Of a DNA stretch of 64,000 bases, positions 1-8,566 are shown one piece after another. Where the stretch lies: the NCBI RefSeq assembly GCF_900112335.1, contig NZ_FOLG01000001.1, forward strand, positions 1 to 64,000. The letters run 5' to 3'. The notes below the pieces were generated by a model, which saw nothing but the letters and a program-made list of their open reading frames with translations, ran no database searches and was not told the DNA's origin. A program made the position numbers and the translations under genes. The stretch's first letter is position 1. Each line of letters starts with the position of its first letter. Source of the DNA: Tropicimonas isoalkanivorans (GTDB lineage: Bacteria; Pseudomonadota; Alphaproteobacteria; Rhodobacterales; Rhodobacteraceae).

Positions 1-217
1 GCGGTGGCCGCCAGCGTCACACCCGGCCGCGCGCTGCGCTACGCCGGGGGCTCCGCGCGCGGCCTCCTACACCAAGCGTTGGGACACTACCAAACAAGAA
101 GAAGACAGTCACGACTGGGTAACGCTCAGGCCATCTGAGATGTCTTCTTGTTTTTCAATTGATTTGATGTGGAAAACGCCCAGGCGTTACAATTGGTAGC
201 GGGGGCACCACAATAGA
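1..217. other. Window edge: GC-rich end then AT-richer spacer
   Basis: The first ~75 bases are very GC-rich and open in frame 1 to a stop at 136-138, so they could be the tail of a gene starting outside the window; the product is not recognisable. Composition then drops. A 9-bp inverted repeat (99-107 with 141-149, arms AAGAAGACA/TGTCTTCTT) and a perfect 14-bp palindrome AACGCCCAGGCGTT (175-188) lie just upstream of the 806 aa gene. They could be regulatory or mark an element boundary; nothing proves either. Confidence 0.4.
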
Positions 218-2638
218 ATGACAACCCGTCTTTCAGGTACAACAAGTCTTCGCCCGATACGCTTTGGCTTCTTGGTCCGTCCAAGCGACAAGAAATCCGT
301 CAGCCGCATCATGCGCTGGTCCACATGTCTTTGGGGTGGGCGTTGCAACCCGATTATCCCGGTAGGTCGCTACCCGGCGCACTGGCGATCAAGTGAGCCT
401 TTTCTTCGCAAGCCAGACAGGGAAGTTGCACGAGACTACATGCGCTTTTTTGAGCCAGACATCATTGTTGAGGCGGAGCCAGGCTTAGCGGAGTCAATTG
501 GCTTCGATGCTGTTTCCAACTCAAGTTTGGAATCGCAGCTTATATCACTTGATGAACTCCACTCGAAGAAATGGACCGGCCATCGGATGGACCTGTACGT
601 TGGTCAATCTGTGGTCGACATATATCAAGCCGACTATGAGGCGCGGCATCAATTTGTTCTTCGAGAAGATGTGCCAGCGCTTTTGTTCAAGGAAGATCGG
701 CTGGCGCCACTTGTGGAGGCAATATTCGGCGCATTTCCGAGAGACGAGGATGCAGACTATTTCAAGAAATTCTACGAAAACGCCTATTCTCCGAAGTTGG
801 CAGCCGCAGGTCCGGATACCTGGCTGTCGGTTTTTGAAGGTAAGGCAAAGCCGCCATTTTATCCGACCTTCTTGGACTTGGAAATTGAACCCAAGACTCG
901 TAGAGAAGCGACGTTTTTCATATTTGATCACACCAAGACGAGCGACTTGATCGACTACTGGAATACTAGGCTTTTTGAGACGCCTGTGTTCCCAGTTCCG
1001 CTGTGTTGGCTGGACGAATTGAAAGGCTTTGTCTCAAAAGCGATCAACTCCAATCATCGTCCGATCCCGAACAACAGCTTTGGGACAATGTTTACCAGCC
1101 AGGTGGTTTTCGCTCGGAGCGTCAAAGAGGAGGTTGCGAAGGCTGTCGTTGAAGTGTTCTCTTCTGATTGTCCCGACGGTTCCTTTTTCATTGGTCGCTC
1201 CACGCATCCTAAACACACCGATGACTGGCATGGACCTAGATGTGCGCGTCACAGCGTCAAGTCAGATGAGGCCCGCTTGTCTCTGGAAGTCGAAGGAGGA
1301 TCAGTCTCGTTTCCCATGCCATATCCCAAGTTTGCCGAGAGATTTGGCGGCGGACGTTATCGCTGGGCAAATGTCGTCAACCTAAGCGCACACGGTCCGA
1401 GTGACATGGCACTCTGCTACCCTTCAAATATCGAGGACCGCACCTTTCCGCACCTTGCGATGGGGCAGCAGGGTCCGATTGTTTCACGCGAAGGTTGGGT
1501 TCTTCTTGAACACTACCATGAGAGCAGCGGCTATCTGCGAATAGACTCGGGTACAGATGCCATTTGTCGTTGGCTGAAGAAGAAGGGAATTGAGGCTAAG
1601 CCCTCTTCCGCCGGTCGTATTGCGTCACAAATGGTTGAGAAGCTTGCATCCCTTCGTGCCGCTGACTTGATCGCGGACAAGGATACGATCCAGATTTTGA
1701 ACAAGATGGCGATGCAGGAACGTACAAGCAATTCGAAGTCTACGTCCAATACCAAGACATTTGAAGGTCGAACTGCAGATACCGGACGATGGCACGAACT
1801 TATAAAGAAGAGGGCGAAGAACACCCTTCGCTTTCGAGTTTCGCTTGAGCAGTTCACGAGCCGAGGCATCTTAAAGTTGGGTCTTGGGCTGAATTGCCCA
1901 CACTGTACCCACAGCAACTGGTACGGACTTGATGGAGTCGATTACATCGTAACCTGCGAACGCTGTCTTAAGGAATTTTCATATCCGCAGGGCAGCAAGG
2001 AGCCACGCTGGAAGTACCGTGTGACCGGGCCATTTTCTGTCCCAAACTTTGCTGAAGGTGCCTACGCTGTAACGCTTACGCTAGCCACGTTTGCGAAGAG
2101 CCTATCTCCAGTTGGAGACATAGGCATGACCATGACCACCGGTTTGAACCTCAAGTGCGACGCATTTGAACGGGAGATTGATTTCGCCTTTTGGTACCGT
2201 AAAGAGCGAATGCTCGATCAAAAAGGCGAACCGCATTTTGTTGTTGGTGAAGCCAAAAGTTTTGCAGAGGAAGCGATCGAGAAGGGCGATCTTGAAGCGC
2301 TTCAAGTGGTGGCAAAAGAACTCCCTGGAACCGTATTGGTCGTATCAGTTTTGAAAGAGAAATTCTCGGAAAAAGAAAAGCGGCTGTTGGAGAAGCTGGT
2401 TCGTTGGGGTTGGGTATCGGTTGAAGGGCGTATGAGAGCACCTGTGATCATGCTGACAGGCGTTGAACTCTTCGCTGACTGGACGGTTGAAAAGTCATGG
2501 CAACAGAAAGGAGCTCCGTACCCGGCTGACGCTGACAGGAGCGTATTTTCAGATTTGGAATTGTTTGCGTTGGAGACGCAGCGCATCCACCTAGGCATCG
2601 ACTACTATGACGAGCTTAGGAAGAGGCGCCGAACCTAA
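218..2638 (+). CDS. Large zinc-ribbon protein with PD-(D/E)xK-like nuclease motif; candidate defence protein
   Basis: 806 aa protein of unrecognised family. Near the N-terminus is a striking LWGGRCNPIIPV segment in a basic context (about residues 38-50). The middle third has no motif I recognise. A zinc-ribbon candidate, CPHC (560-563) and CERC (580-583), is followed by FEREIDFAFW with D655 and then GEAKS with E678 and K680. The order acidic D, spacer, E-x-K inside alternating hydrophobic strands is the signature of PD-(D/E)xK nuclease folds. The gene is visibly AT-richer than its neighbours and sits alone against the 3' end of tRNA-Asn, the usual integration side for islands. Nuclease activity and an anti-phage role are inferences; a DNA repair or structural role is possible. 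The ATG at 218 has only a weak GCGGGGG-type RBS. Confidence 0.65.
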   Translation: MTTRLSGTTSLRPIRFGFLVRPSDKKSVSRIMRWSTCLWGGRCNPIIPVGRYPAHWRSSEPFLRKPDREVARDYMRFFEPDIIVEAEPGLAESIGFDAVSNSSLESQLISLDELHSKKWTGHRMDLYVGQSVVDIYQADYEARHQFVLREDVPALLFKEDRLAPLVEAIFGAFPRDEDADYFKKFYENAYSPKLAAAGPDTWLSVFEGKAKPPFYPTFLDLEIEPKTRREATFFIFDHTKTSDLIDYWNTRLFETPVFPVPLCWLDELKGFVSKAINSNHRPIPNNSFGTMFTSQVVFARSVKEEVAKAVVEVFSSDCPDGSFFIGRSTHPKHTDDWHGPRCARHSVKSDEARLSLEVEGGSVSFPMPYPKFAERFGGGRYRWANVVNLSAHGPSDMALCYPSNIEDRTFPHLAMGQQGPIVSREGWVLLEHYHESSGYLRIDSGTDAICRWLKKKGIEAKPSSAGRIASQMVEKLASLRAADLIADKDTIQILNKMAMQERTSNSKSTSNTKTFEGRTADTGRWHELIKKRAKNTLRFRVSLEQFTSRGILKLGLGLNCPHCTHSNWYGLDGVDYIVTCERCLKEFSYPQGSKEPRWKYRVTGPFSVPNFAEGAYAVTLTLATFAKSLSPVGDIGMTMTTGLNLKCDAFEREIDFAFWYRKERMLDQKGEPHFVVGEAKSFAEEAIEKGDLEALQVVAKELPGTVLVVSVLKEKFSEKEKRLLEKLVRWGWVSVEGRMRAPVIMLTGVELFADWTVEKSWQQKGAPYPADADRSVFSDLELFALETQRIHLGIDYYDELRKRRRT

Positions 2639-2762
2639 ATCGCTGAAGCCCCTTGATGCTGTTGCTCTGCGACGCCCATGTTGCTTCGATCTAGAGACCA
2701 GAGATGTCGGCAGCCCGAAAAAGCCGATCCGGGCAGTGTTTGCTGTACTTATTCTGTACTCG

Positions 2763-2796
2763 GAAAGAAAAAGGACTTAGCGGATGTGTGCTAAGT
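2763..2796 (-). terminator. Rho-independent terminator of tRNA-Asn
   Basis: Read on the minus strand, a perfect 7-bp stem ACTTAGC/GCTAAGT with an 8-nt loop is followed by CCTTTTTCTTT. It begins about a dozen bases after the CCA end of tRNA-Asn, so it most likely ends that transcript. Confidence 0.75.
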
Positions 2797-2808
2797 GCTT
2801 GATTTTTA

Positions 2809-2883
2809 TGGCTCCGGCGGTAGGGATCGAACCTACGACCAATTGATTAACAGTCAACTGCTCTACCGCTGAGCTACGCCGGA
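2809..2883 (-). tRNA. tRNA-Asn(GTT)
   Basis: 75-nt cloverleaf with the CCA encoded. The acceptor TCCGGCG pairs with CGCCGGA, the anticodon stem-loop reads TTGACTGTTAATCAA with anticodon GTT, and the T-arm contains GGTTCGATCC. Its 3' end faces the AT-rich 806 aa gene, so it is a plausible integration target, although no second copy of the tRNA 3' end is seen inside the window. Confidence 0.95.
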
Positions 2884-2932
2884 ACACGGGGGGCGATATA
2901 GCAACGGCTCTCGGGGGCGTCCAGTGGAATTC

Positions 2933-3853
2933 TCACATTTCTGAAGACGGGTTCACCGAGCCTTTGCCAGTGCGGAAGCGAGCGCTTGGGGTCAGCGGGC
3001 CGTCGGGTCGGACCAGGTCTCGGTTGATCAGGTCAATCAGGTGGGAAAGCACGGTTCGCCCGGCTGCGGGTAGCAGGGCGGTTGGGATGTCCTTGTAGAT
3101 TTGACGGGTCAGGTCCGCCACGGTCATCGTGGTGGCACCGAGTTGCGCCAAGATCTCGGCCTCGCGCTTGCGGCGATGTGACATCAGCCACGCGATGCGG
3201 TCTGCAGGCGACGCCACCGGGGCGCCGTGGCCGGGATAGTAAATGCGGTCGCGTCGTCTCGCGAGGCGGTCGCAGGACGCCATGAACGCTGTCAGGTCTC
3301 CGTCGGGCGGCGAAACCATGGACGATGCCCAGCCCATGACGTGATCGCCCGTGAAAAGCGCGTCCTGCCAAGCGAAGGCCATGTGGTTCGAGGTGTGGCC
3401 CGGTGTGTGGAGTGCCTCGATTCGCCAGCCGCGACCCTCGACCACGTCTGCATCTCGCAACCGGACATCCGGGACGAAATCCATGTCCGCCCCTTCGCCG
3501 CCGCCGATCAGGCCTTCTGCGGCCAGTCGCACCATTAGCGGAGATCGACCATCCTCGTGACGACCGAAGGCGTGGATTGGGGCGCCGGTGTCCTGTGCAA
3601 TCTGCCGTGCCAAGGGCGAATGGTCGAGATGGGAGTGCGTGACGAATATGTGCGTGATTCTCTCGCCCTTACCGAGCGCAGACGCGAGGGCGGCTCGATG
3701 ACTCGGCAGGGCGGGTCCGGGATCGATGACGGCGACGTCGCCCTCGCCGACGATGTAGGTGTTGGTGCCGTGAAAGGTCATCGGCGAGGGATTGGGCGCC
3801 AGGACGCAACGCAGCCCCGGTTCCGGGCGGGTCAGGACAGGGCTGTCGGTCAT
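2933..3853 (-). CDS. MBL-fold metallo-hydrolase
   Basis: 306 aa protein of the metallo-beta-lactamase fold (LACTB2/glyoxalase II-like group). The metal-binding signature THSHLDHSP is present, with downstream histidines in LHTPGHTSNH, the aspartate in FTGDHVMG and the final YYPGHG. The C-terminal ~70 residues form the winged-helix-like tail seen in LACTB2 relatives. The start was set at ATG 3851-3853 because CCGGAG lies about 10 nt upstream; the frame stays open far upstream but that part is antisense to the kinase gene. It is divergent from the histidine kinase with only 42 bp between start codons, so the two may share a control region. The substrate is unknown. Confidence 0.85.
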   Translation of the reverse strand: MTDSPVLTRPEPGLRCVLAPNPSPMTFHGTNTYIVGEGDVAVIDPGPALPSHRAALASALGKGERITHIFVTHSHLDHSPLARQIAQDTGAPIHAFGRHEDGRSPLMVRLAAEGLIGGGEGADMDFVPDVRLRDADVVEGRGWRIEALHTPGHTSNHMAFAWQDALFTGDHVMGWASSMVSPPDGDLTAFMASCDRLARRRDRIYYPGHGAPVASPADRIAWLMSHRRKREAEILAQLGATTMTVADLTRQIYKDIPTALLPAAGRTVLSHLIDLINRDLVRPDGPLTPSARFRTGKGSVNPSSEM

Positions 3854-3895
3854 TTCGGCATTTCTCCGGAGGCACAGGGGCGATAGCGTTCTGCC

Positions 3896-5218
3896 ATGAA
3901 ACTCGACTGGCTCAAACGCCCTATGCCGCGTGGGCTCTACGGACGAGCGGCGCTGATCCTGGTGGTGCCGGTGACGGTGCTCATGGTGGTGGTGTCGCTG
4001 GTTTTCATTCAGCGGCATTTCGAGGGCGTCACGCAGCAGCTGACCAGCGGCATCGTTCTGGAGCTGCGCGAGGTGGTCGAGGTCATTGAGGCCGCTCCAG
4101 ACCTTGGGGCCGGTCTGGCGGAAGCGGAACCGCTGGTGACGACGCTGGGCATCCAACTTGCTCCGGCGGACAAGCCTCAGACTGGCGACCGCCGGGTGTT
4201 TTATGACGTCTCCGGGCGGATGGTGATCGACACGCTGCGCGACGGCCTGCCTGAAGTTCGCGCGGTCGATCTCCGCCAATCGAGCCGCCGGGTTATCGTT
4301 CAACTCGACACCCGCCATGGGCCCTTGGAGGCGACAGTGGATCGACGCCGGGCGTCGGCCTCCAACCCGCATCAGTTCCTGGTGTTGATGGCGTCGATCG
4401 GGGTGCTGATGACTGGGATCGCCTATCTCTACCTGCGCAACCAGCTTCGGCCGATCACCCGGTTGGCGGAGGCGGCGGAGGCCTTCGGCAAGGGGCGGGT
4501 GGTTCGGTACCGTCCCTCCGGCGCGCTGGAGGTGCGGGCAGCGGGACGGGCCTTCCTTGACATGCGGGCGCGGATCGAGCGGCAGATCGAGCAGCGGACC
4601 CTCATGCTGTCGGGCGTCAGCCACGACCTACGGACGCCGATCACCCGGCTGAAGCTTGCCCTGTCGATGATGCCGGAGGGGCAGGACGTCGAGGATATGC
4701 AGCGCGACGTGGCGGAGATGGAGGGGCTGATCGACTCCTTCCTGGACTTCGCCCGCTCGGACCAGGAGGAGGACCCGGCGCCTGTCGTGCCTGTGGATCT
4801 GGCTCGAAAGGTCGTCGAGCGGGCGGCTCGCGGGCGCGGAGAGGTCTCGCTGTCGGCCGGGGACGAGGCTGGCCAGGAGGTGCTGCTGCGGGAGCAGGCG
4901 GTGGAACGGGCGCTCGGCAATCTGGTGGGCAACGCGCTCCGGTACGGGGAGCGGGCGGCGGTCTCGGTGGCCTGCACGGGGCGGACGGTCGTGTTCTCGG
5001 TCGAGGACGACGGGCCGGGGATTCCGGAGGGTGACCGGGAGCGGGCGGTGCAGCCTTTCACCCGCCTCGATGCGGCCCGCAATCAGGACCGCGGGTCCGG
5101 CGTGGGTCTGGGATTGTCGCTGGCCCGCGATATTGCGCGGCGGCATGGGGGGGCACTCCGGCTCTCGGACAGCGAGACCCTGGGGGGGCTGAAGGCGGAG
5201 CTGGTGATCCCGCGGTAG
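3896..5218 (+). CDS. EnvZ-like sensor histidine kinase
   Basis: 440 aa inner-membrane kinase. TM1 is about residues 17-38, followed by a periplasmic sensor region to ~160, TM2 (about 162-180) and a HAMP linker. The HisKA box SHDLRTPITRL has the phospho-acceptor at H243. The ATPase domain carries the N box (LGNLVGNALRYG) and G boxes (DDGPGIP, GSGVGLGLS). The overall order matches EnvZ/OmpR-type kinases. No response regulator gene is adjacent, so its partner lies elsewhere or upstream genes have been rearranged. The 3' end is followed by the SIR2-TPR gene after ~150 bp. Confidence 0.85.
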   Translation: MKLDWLKRPMPRGLYGRAALILVVPVTVLMVVVSLVFIQRHFEGVTQQLTSGIVLELREVVEVIEAAPDLGAGLAEAEPLVTTLGIQLAPADKPQTGDRRVFYDVSGRMVIDTLRDGLPEVRAVDLRQSSRRVIVQLDTRHGPLEATVDRRRASASNPHQFLVLMASIGVLMTGIAYLYLRNQLRPITRLAEAAEAFGKGRVVRYRPSGALEVRAAGRAFLDMRARIERQIEQRTLMLSGVSHDLRTPITRLKLALSMMPEGQDVEDMQRDVAEMEGLIDSFLDFARSDQEEDPAPVVPVDLARKVVERAARGRGEVSLSAGDEAGQEVLLREQAVERALGNLVGNALRYGERAAVSVACTGRTVVFSVEDDGPGIPEGDRERAVQPFTRLDAARNQDRGSGVGLGLSLARDIARRHGGALRLSDSETLGGLKAELVIPR

Positions 5219-5371
5219 GGATGCGTCCCATGGATGGGACAGGGTGTAACGCGCAGGATTACAATGGGTTGCGGATGCGGATTAACGGTTTTTTAAAGGT
5301 GTTCCCGTTATGTCCCATGGAGGCAACACGGTTCGGGCCATCCGCGGTGGGGCCGCTGGAGAGGAGGCTGT

Positions 5372-7354
5372 ATGAACATCAAAGACGTGACCGGGCACAT
5401 TCGGCAGGCCAGGAACGTCACCTTCATCATCGGCGCAGGTGCTTCGATCAGCGCGGGCATCCCGAACGCGCGGGACCTCGTTTGGCGCATCCGGAGGGAC
5501 AATTCGCACTGCCTCGGCCATCTCGATGAGGCCGGGCGGAACGACTACGGCAAGGCGATGGCGGCGCTGTCGCCGGGAGATCGGGAGGCGCTAATCCAGC
5601 CCCTCCTGGACGAATCGCGGCTCAACTGGGGGCATGTCGCTCTGGCCTGCGTGCTGTTGCAGCCGCAAGTGCGCCGCGTGCTGACATTCAACTTCGATTT
5701 CCTGCTGGAACGCGCTTTGGTGCTGCTGGGGGAGCATCTGCCGGTCTATGATTTCGGCGTATCGCCAACGCGCGAGATCCAACGGCTTGCCGATAAGGCG
5801 ATCGTCCACCTGCATGGCCAGAGTTATGGCTTGCGCCTGCTCAACTCGGAAGGTGAGACCGCAGATCACGCTCGGGAACTGGGGCCGTTGCTGTCGGACA
5901 GCCTGCGTAACCACCTGACTGTTGTGATCGGCTACAGCGGCAGCGTTGACGCGGCCTTTCCCAGCATGGTCGAGGCCTACAATTCCATGTTTCCGTTGCT
6001 CTGGCTCGGCCATGATCGCGAACCAGCCGACCACCTCGAACCGCTTCTAGGGAAGGACTACGCGACCTATGTCGGAGGCTGCGATTTCGACCGGGTGATG
6101 ATCGAAATTGCGCGGGGCCTCGATTGCTGGCCGCCGGTGATCTTCACCAACCCGCCAATGCACGTGCGCCAGTTGTTAGGAGAGATGCCCGATTTTCCAG
6201 TCTGCAACAAAGCCGGTCCGGACGTTCTCAGTGAAACGCGACGGAGGCTCGGCGAGGCGGCGGACAGCTGGGAGGCTGGGCGCTCCATAGAAGAGCAGGC
6301 AGCGGATGCCTTCCTCGCGGGCGATGCAGCGCCAGACCTAGACCTGAGCTTAACATCGGAAAAACTCCGAGAGTTCGTGGCATGGAGCCTTGTCAACGAA
6401 GGGGTTTCTCTCCGTACGGAGGCCGAAGCGCTCGACGGCGTTGTGCGGTCAGAAAAATTGGCGGAAGCCTGCGAAAAATACGAGGCTGCTCTCAAGATCA
6501 AAACGGACATGCACGCTGCCCTCAACAATTGGGGAAATGCTCTTGCCGCGCAAGCCGTGGCCCTCAAGGGCGCTGAGCGGTTGAAGAAACTTGCCGAGGC
6601 CCGCGAAAAGTACGCGGAGGCGATTGCGATAAAGCCGGATCATGACGATGCGTTATATAACTGGGGAATTGCGCTGCTGGACGAGGCCATGGCGATGGAT
6701 GGTGCGGCCCGGTCGGAAAAACTGGATGAGGCCTGCGCCAAGTTCGCGGCGGCACTGGAGATCAAACCGGACGACCATGCAGCTCTCCACAGTTGGGGAT
6801 ATGCACGTGTGGAGCAAACGAGGACCGTCGGGCGAACTGAACGGTCAGAGAAACTCGCTGAGGCTTGCGCAAAGTACGCGGAAGCGACTGCGATAAAGCC
6901 GGACAAACACGAGGCGCTCACCAATTGGGGCGTTGCATTGGCCTTGGAGGCCGTAGAGCTCAACGGATCCGCCCGGGCTGACAAATTCACTGAAGCTCGT
7001 GAAAAGTTCGAAGTCGCGCTGAAAATTAAGCCGAACGATTACGACGCGCTCGCCAATTGGGGCGCCTCTTTGGTGAGCGAGGCCGAAGCGCTCGACGGGG
7101 GCGCCCGTGCGGCGAAGCTGGCTGAGGCGGAGGAAAGGATCTGTGAGGCGGAGGCGATCTCCGGCAAACCGAGTTACAATCTCGCCCGTGTTTACGCCCT
7201 TCTCGGGGAGGTTGTAGCGGCGCTGGACAAGTTGGAGGCCTGCGCGATCGCCGAGACACTTCCGAACACGGCGGCGCTGAAGGCGGATTTGGAGGCTCTG
7301 CGAGGTGAGCCTCGGTTTAAGGCGTTTCTAAATCGAGACGGCGGAGCCGGGTGA
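5372..7354 (+). CDS. SIR2-like domain fused to TPR repeats; candidate NADase defence protein
   Basis: 660 aa. Residues 15-230 form a SIR2-like Rossmann domain: GAGAS at 21-25 followed by AGIP, TFNFD with N107 and D109, and VHLHG with H148, the position of the sirtuin catalytic histidine. From ~370 to ~610 there are about five degenerate TPR-like units with a near-regular ~50-residue period, each marked by ALxNWG, an EKLxEA helix and IKPD. This architecture, an NAD-binding or NAD-degrading head on a TPR sensor, is known from SIR2-type anti-phage proteins that deplete NAD+; function here is inferred. The start has a strong RBS (GGAGAGGAGG). It is a single-gene insertion between housekeeping genes, ending 3 nt from the convergent aminotransferase. 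Confidence 0.8.
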   Translation: MNIKDVTGHIRQARNVTFIIGAGASISAGIPNARDLVWRIRRDNSHCLGHLDEAGRNDYGKAMAALSPGDREALIQPLLDESRLNWGHVALACVLLQPQVRRVLTFNFDFLLERALVLLGEHLPVYDFGVSPTREIQRLADKAIVHLHGQSYGLRLLNSEGETADHARELGPLLSDSLRNHLTVVIGYSGSVDAAFPSMVEAYNSMFPLLWLGHDREPADHLEPLLGKDYATYVGGCDFDRVMIEIARGLDCWPPVIFTNPPMHVRQLLGEMPDFPVCNKAGPDVLSETRRRLGEAADSWEAGRSIEEQAADAFLAGDAAPDLDLSLTSEKLREFVAWSLVNEGVSLRTEAEALDGVVRSEKLAEACEKYEAALKIKTDMHAALNNWGNALAAQAVALKGAERLKKLAEAREKYAEAIAIKPDHDDALYNWGIALLDEAMAMDGAARSEKLDEACAKFAAALEIKPDDHAALHSWGYARVEQTRTVGRTERSEKLAEACAKYAEATAIKPDKHEALTNWGVALALEAVELNGSARADKFTEAREKFEVALKIKPNDYDALANWGASLVSEAEALDGGARAAKLAEAEERICEAEAISGKPSYNLARVYALLGEVVAALDKLEACAIAETLPNTAALKADLEALRGEPRFKAFLNRDGGAG

Positions 7355-7357
7355 ATC

Positions 7358-8527
7358 TCAAGCCTTCTGCAAAAACGCGTCCATTCGCTCCAGCGCGCGG
7401 GAGATGTTTTCGCGGCTGTTGGCGTAGCTGAGGCGGATGTAGCCTTCGCCGAGGGTGCCGAAGTCCGGGCCGCCGATGGTGGCGACGCCGGTTTGTTCGA
7501 GGAGCGCGGAGGCGAGGGGTTTGGCTTGCCAGCCGGTGTCGGTGACGTTGGGGAAGGCGTAGAAGGCGCCCTTGGGGACGATGCAGCTGACGCCGGGGAG
7601 GGCGTTCAGGCCCTCCACCACGAGTTTGCGGCGTGCGTCGAATTCCGCGACCATCGTGGCGACGGCATCCTGCGGGCCGGTGAGGGCCTCCAGGGCGGCG
7701 TATTGGGAGGGCGTGTTCACGCAGGACCAGGCATTGACCGCGAGTTTGCGGGCCTTGTCGTGGAGGCCGTCGGGCCAGACGGCGTAGCCCAGCCGCCAGC
7801 CGGTCATGGCGTAGGTCTTGGACCAGCCGTTGAGCAGGATCAGGCGGTCGCGGATCTGGGGGAAGGTCAGGAGGCTGACGTGTTCCTCGCCGTCGTAGAG
7901 CATCTGGTCGTAGATCTCGTCGGACAGAATGGCGACGTCGGGGTGGGCCTCAAGCCCGCTGACGAGGCGTTCGATCTCGGCCCGCGGCGTGACGCCGCCG
8001 CAGGGGTTCGCGGGCGAGTTTAGGATCAGCAGGCGGGTCTGGGGGGTGATGAGGGACAGCGTCTCCTCCGCGGAGAAGGCGAAGCCGTTGGATTCGCGGA
8101 TCGGCACCGGGATGGGGCGCGCGCCAGTGAAGTCGATCATCGAGCGGTAGATGGGGAAGCCCGGGTCGGGGTAGAGGATGTCGGCCCCCGGCTCGCCGAA
8201 CATCAGGATGGCGGCGAACATGGTCACCTTGCCGCCGGGAACGACGAGGACGCGGTCGGGGCGCACCTCGGTGCCGAAGCGGCGGTCGAGGTCGGCGGCG
8301 ACGGCCTCGCGCAGGGCGGGGAGGCCGGTCGCATCGGTGTAGCCGTGGTGGCCGTCGCGCAGGGCCTTGACGGCGGCCTCCACGATATTGGGCGGGGTTG
8401 GGAAATCGGGCTGGCCGATGCCGAGGTTGATGACGTCCATGCCGCCGGCCGCGAGGGCGCTGGCGCGGGCCAGGACGGCGAAGGCGTTCTCCTCGCCGAT
8501 CCGGTCGAATCCTGCGATTGTCTTCAT
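7358..8527 (-). CDS. PLP-dependent aminotransferase (class I/II)
   Basis: 389 aa, fold-type I aminotransferase of the aspartate/aromatic group. N174 (NSPANPCGG), D203 (LSDEIYD), the PLP lysine K237 (GWSKTYAMTGWRLGY) and the C-terminal substrate-binding arginine (GYIRLSYA) are in the expected places. Full length for the family. It lies 39 nt downstream of the FAH-family gene on the same strand, so the two probably form a small catabolic operon. The exact amino donor cannot be read from the sequence. Confidence 0.88.
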   Translation of the reverse strand: MKTIAGFDRIGEENAFAVLARASALAAGGMDVINLGIGQPDFPTPPNIVEAAVKALRDGHHGYTDATGLPALREAVAADLDRRFGTEVRPDRVLVVPGGKVTMFAAILMFGEPGADILYPDPGFPIYRSMIDFTGARPIPVPIRESNGFAFSAEETLSLITPQTRLLILNSPANPCGGVTPRAEIERLVSGLEAHPDVAILSDEIYDQMLYDGEEHVSLLTFPQIRDRLILLNGWSKTYAMTGWRLGYAVWPDGLHDKARKLAVNAWSCVNTPSQYAALEALTGPQDAVATMVAEFDARRKLVVEGLNALPGVSCIVPKGAFYAFPNVTDTGWQAKPLASALLEQTGVATIGGPDFGTLGEGYIRLSYANSRENISRALERMDAFLQKA

Positions 8528-8566
8528 CGGTCTCTCCTTGCCGACCTTGGGCGCCGTGTCGGGGGG

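Noticed and set aside
3854-4624. Extended reading frame upstream of the MBL-fold gene (minus strand)
   Set aside because: The translation there is rich in Arg, His and Pro and antisense to the kinase; the MBL domain starts at 3853 with an RBS.
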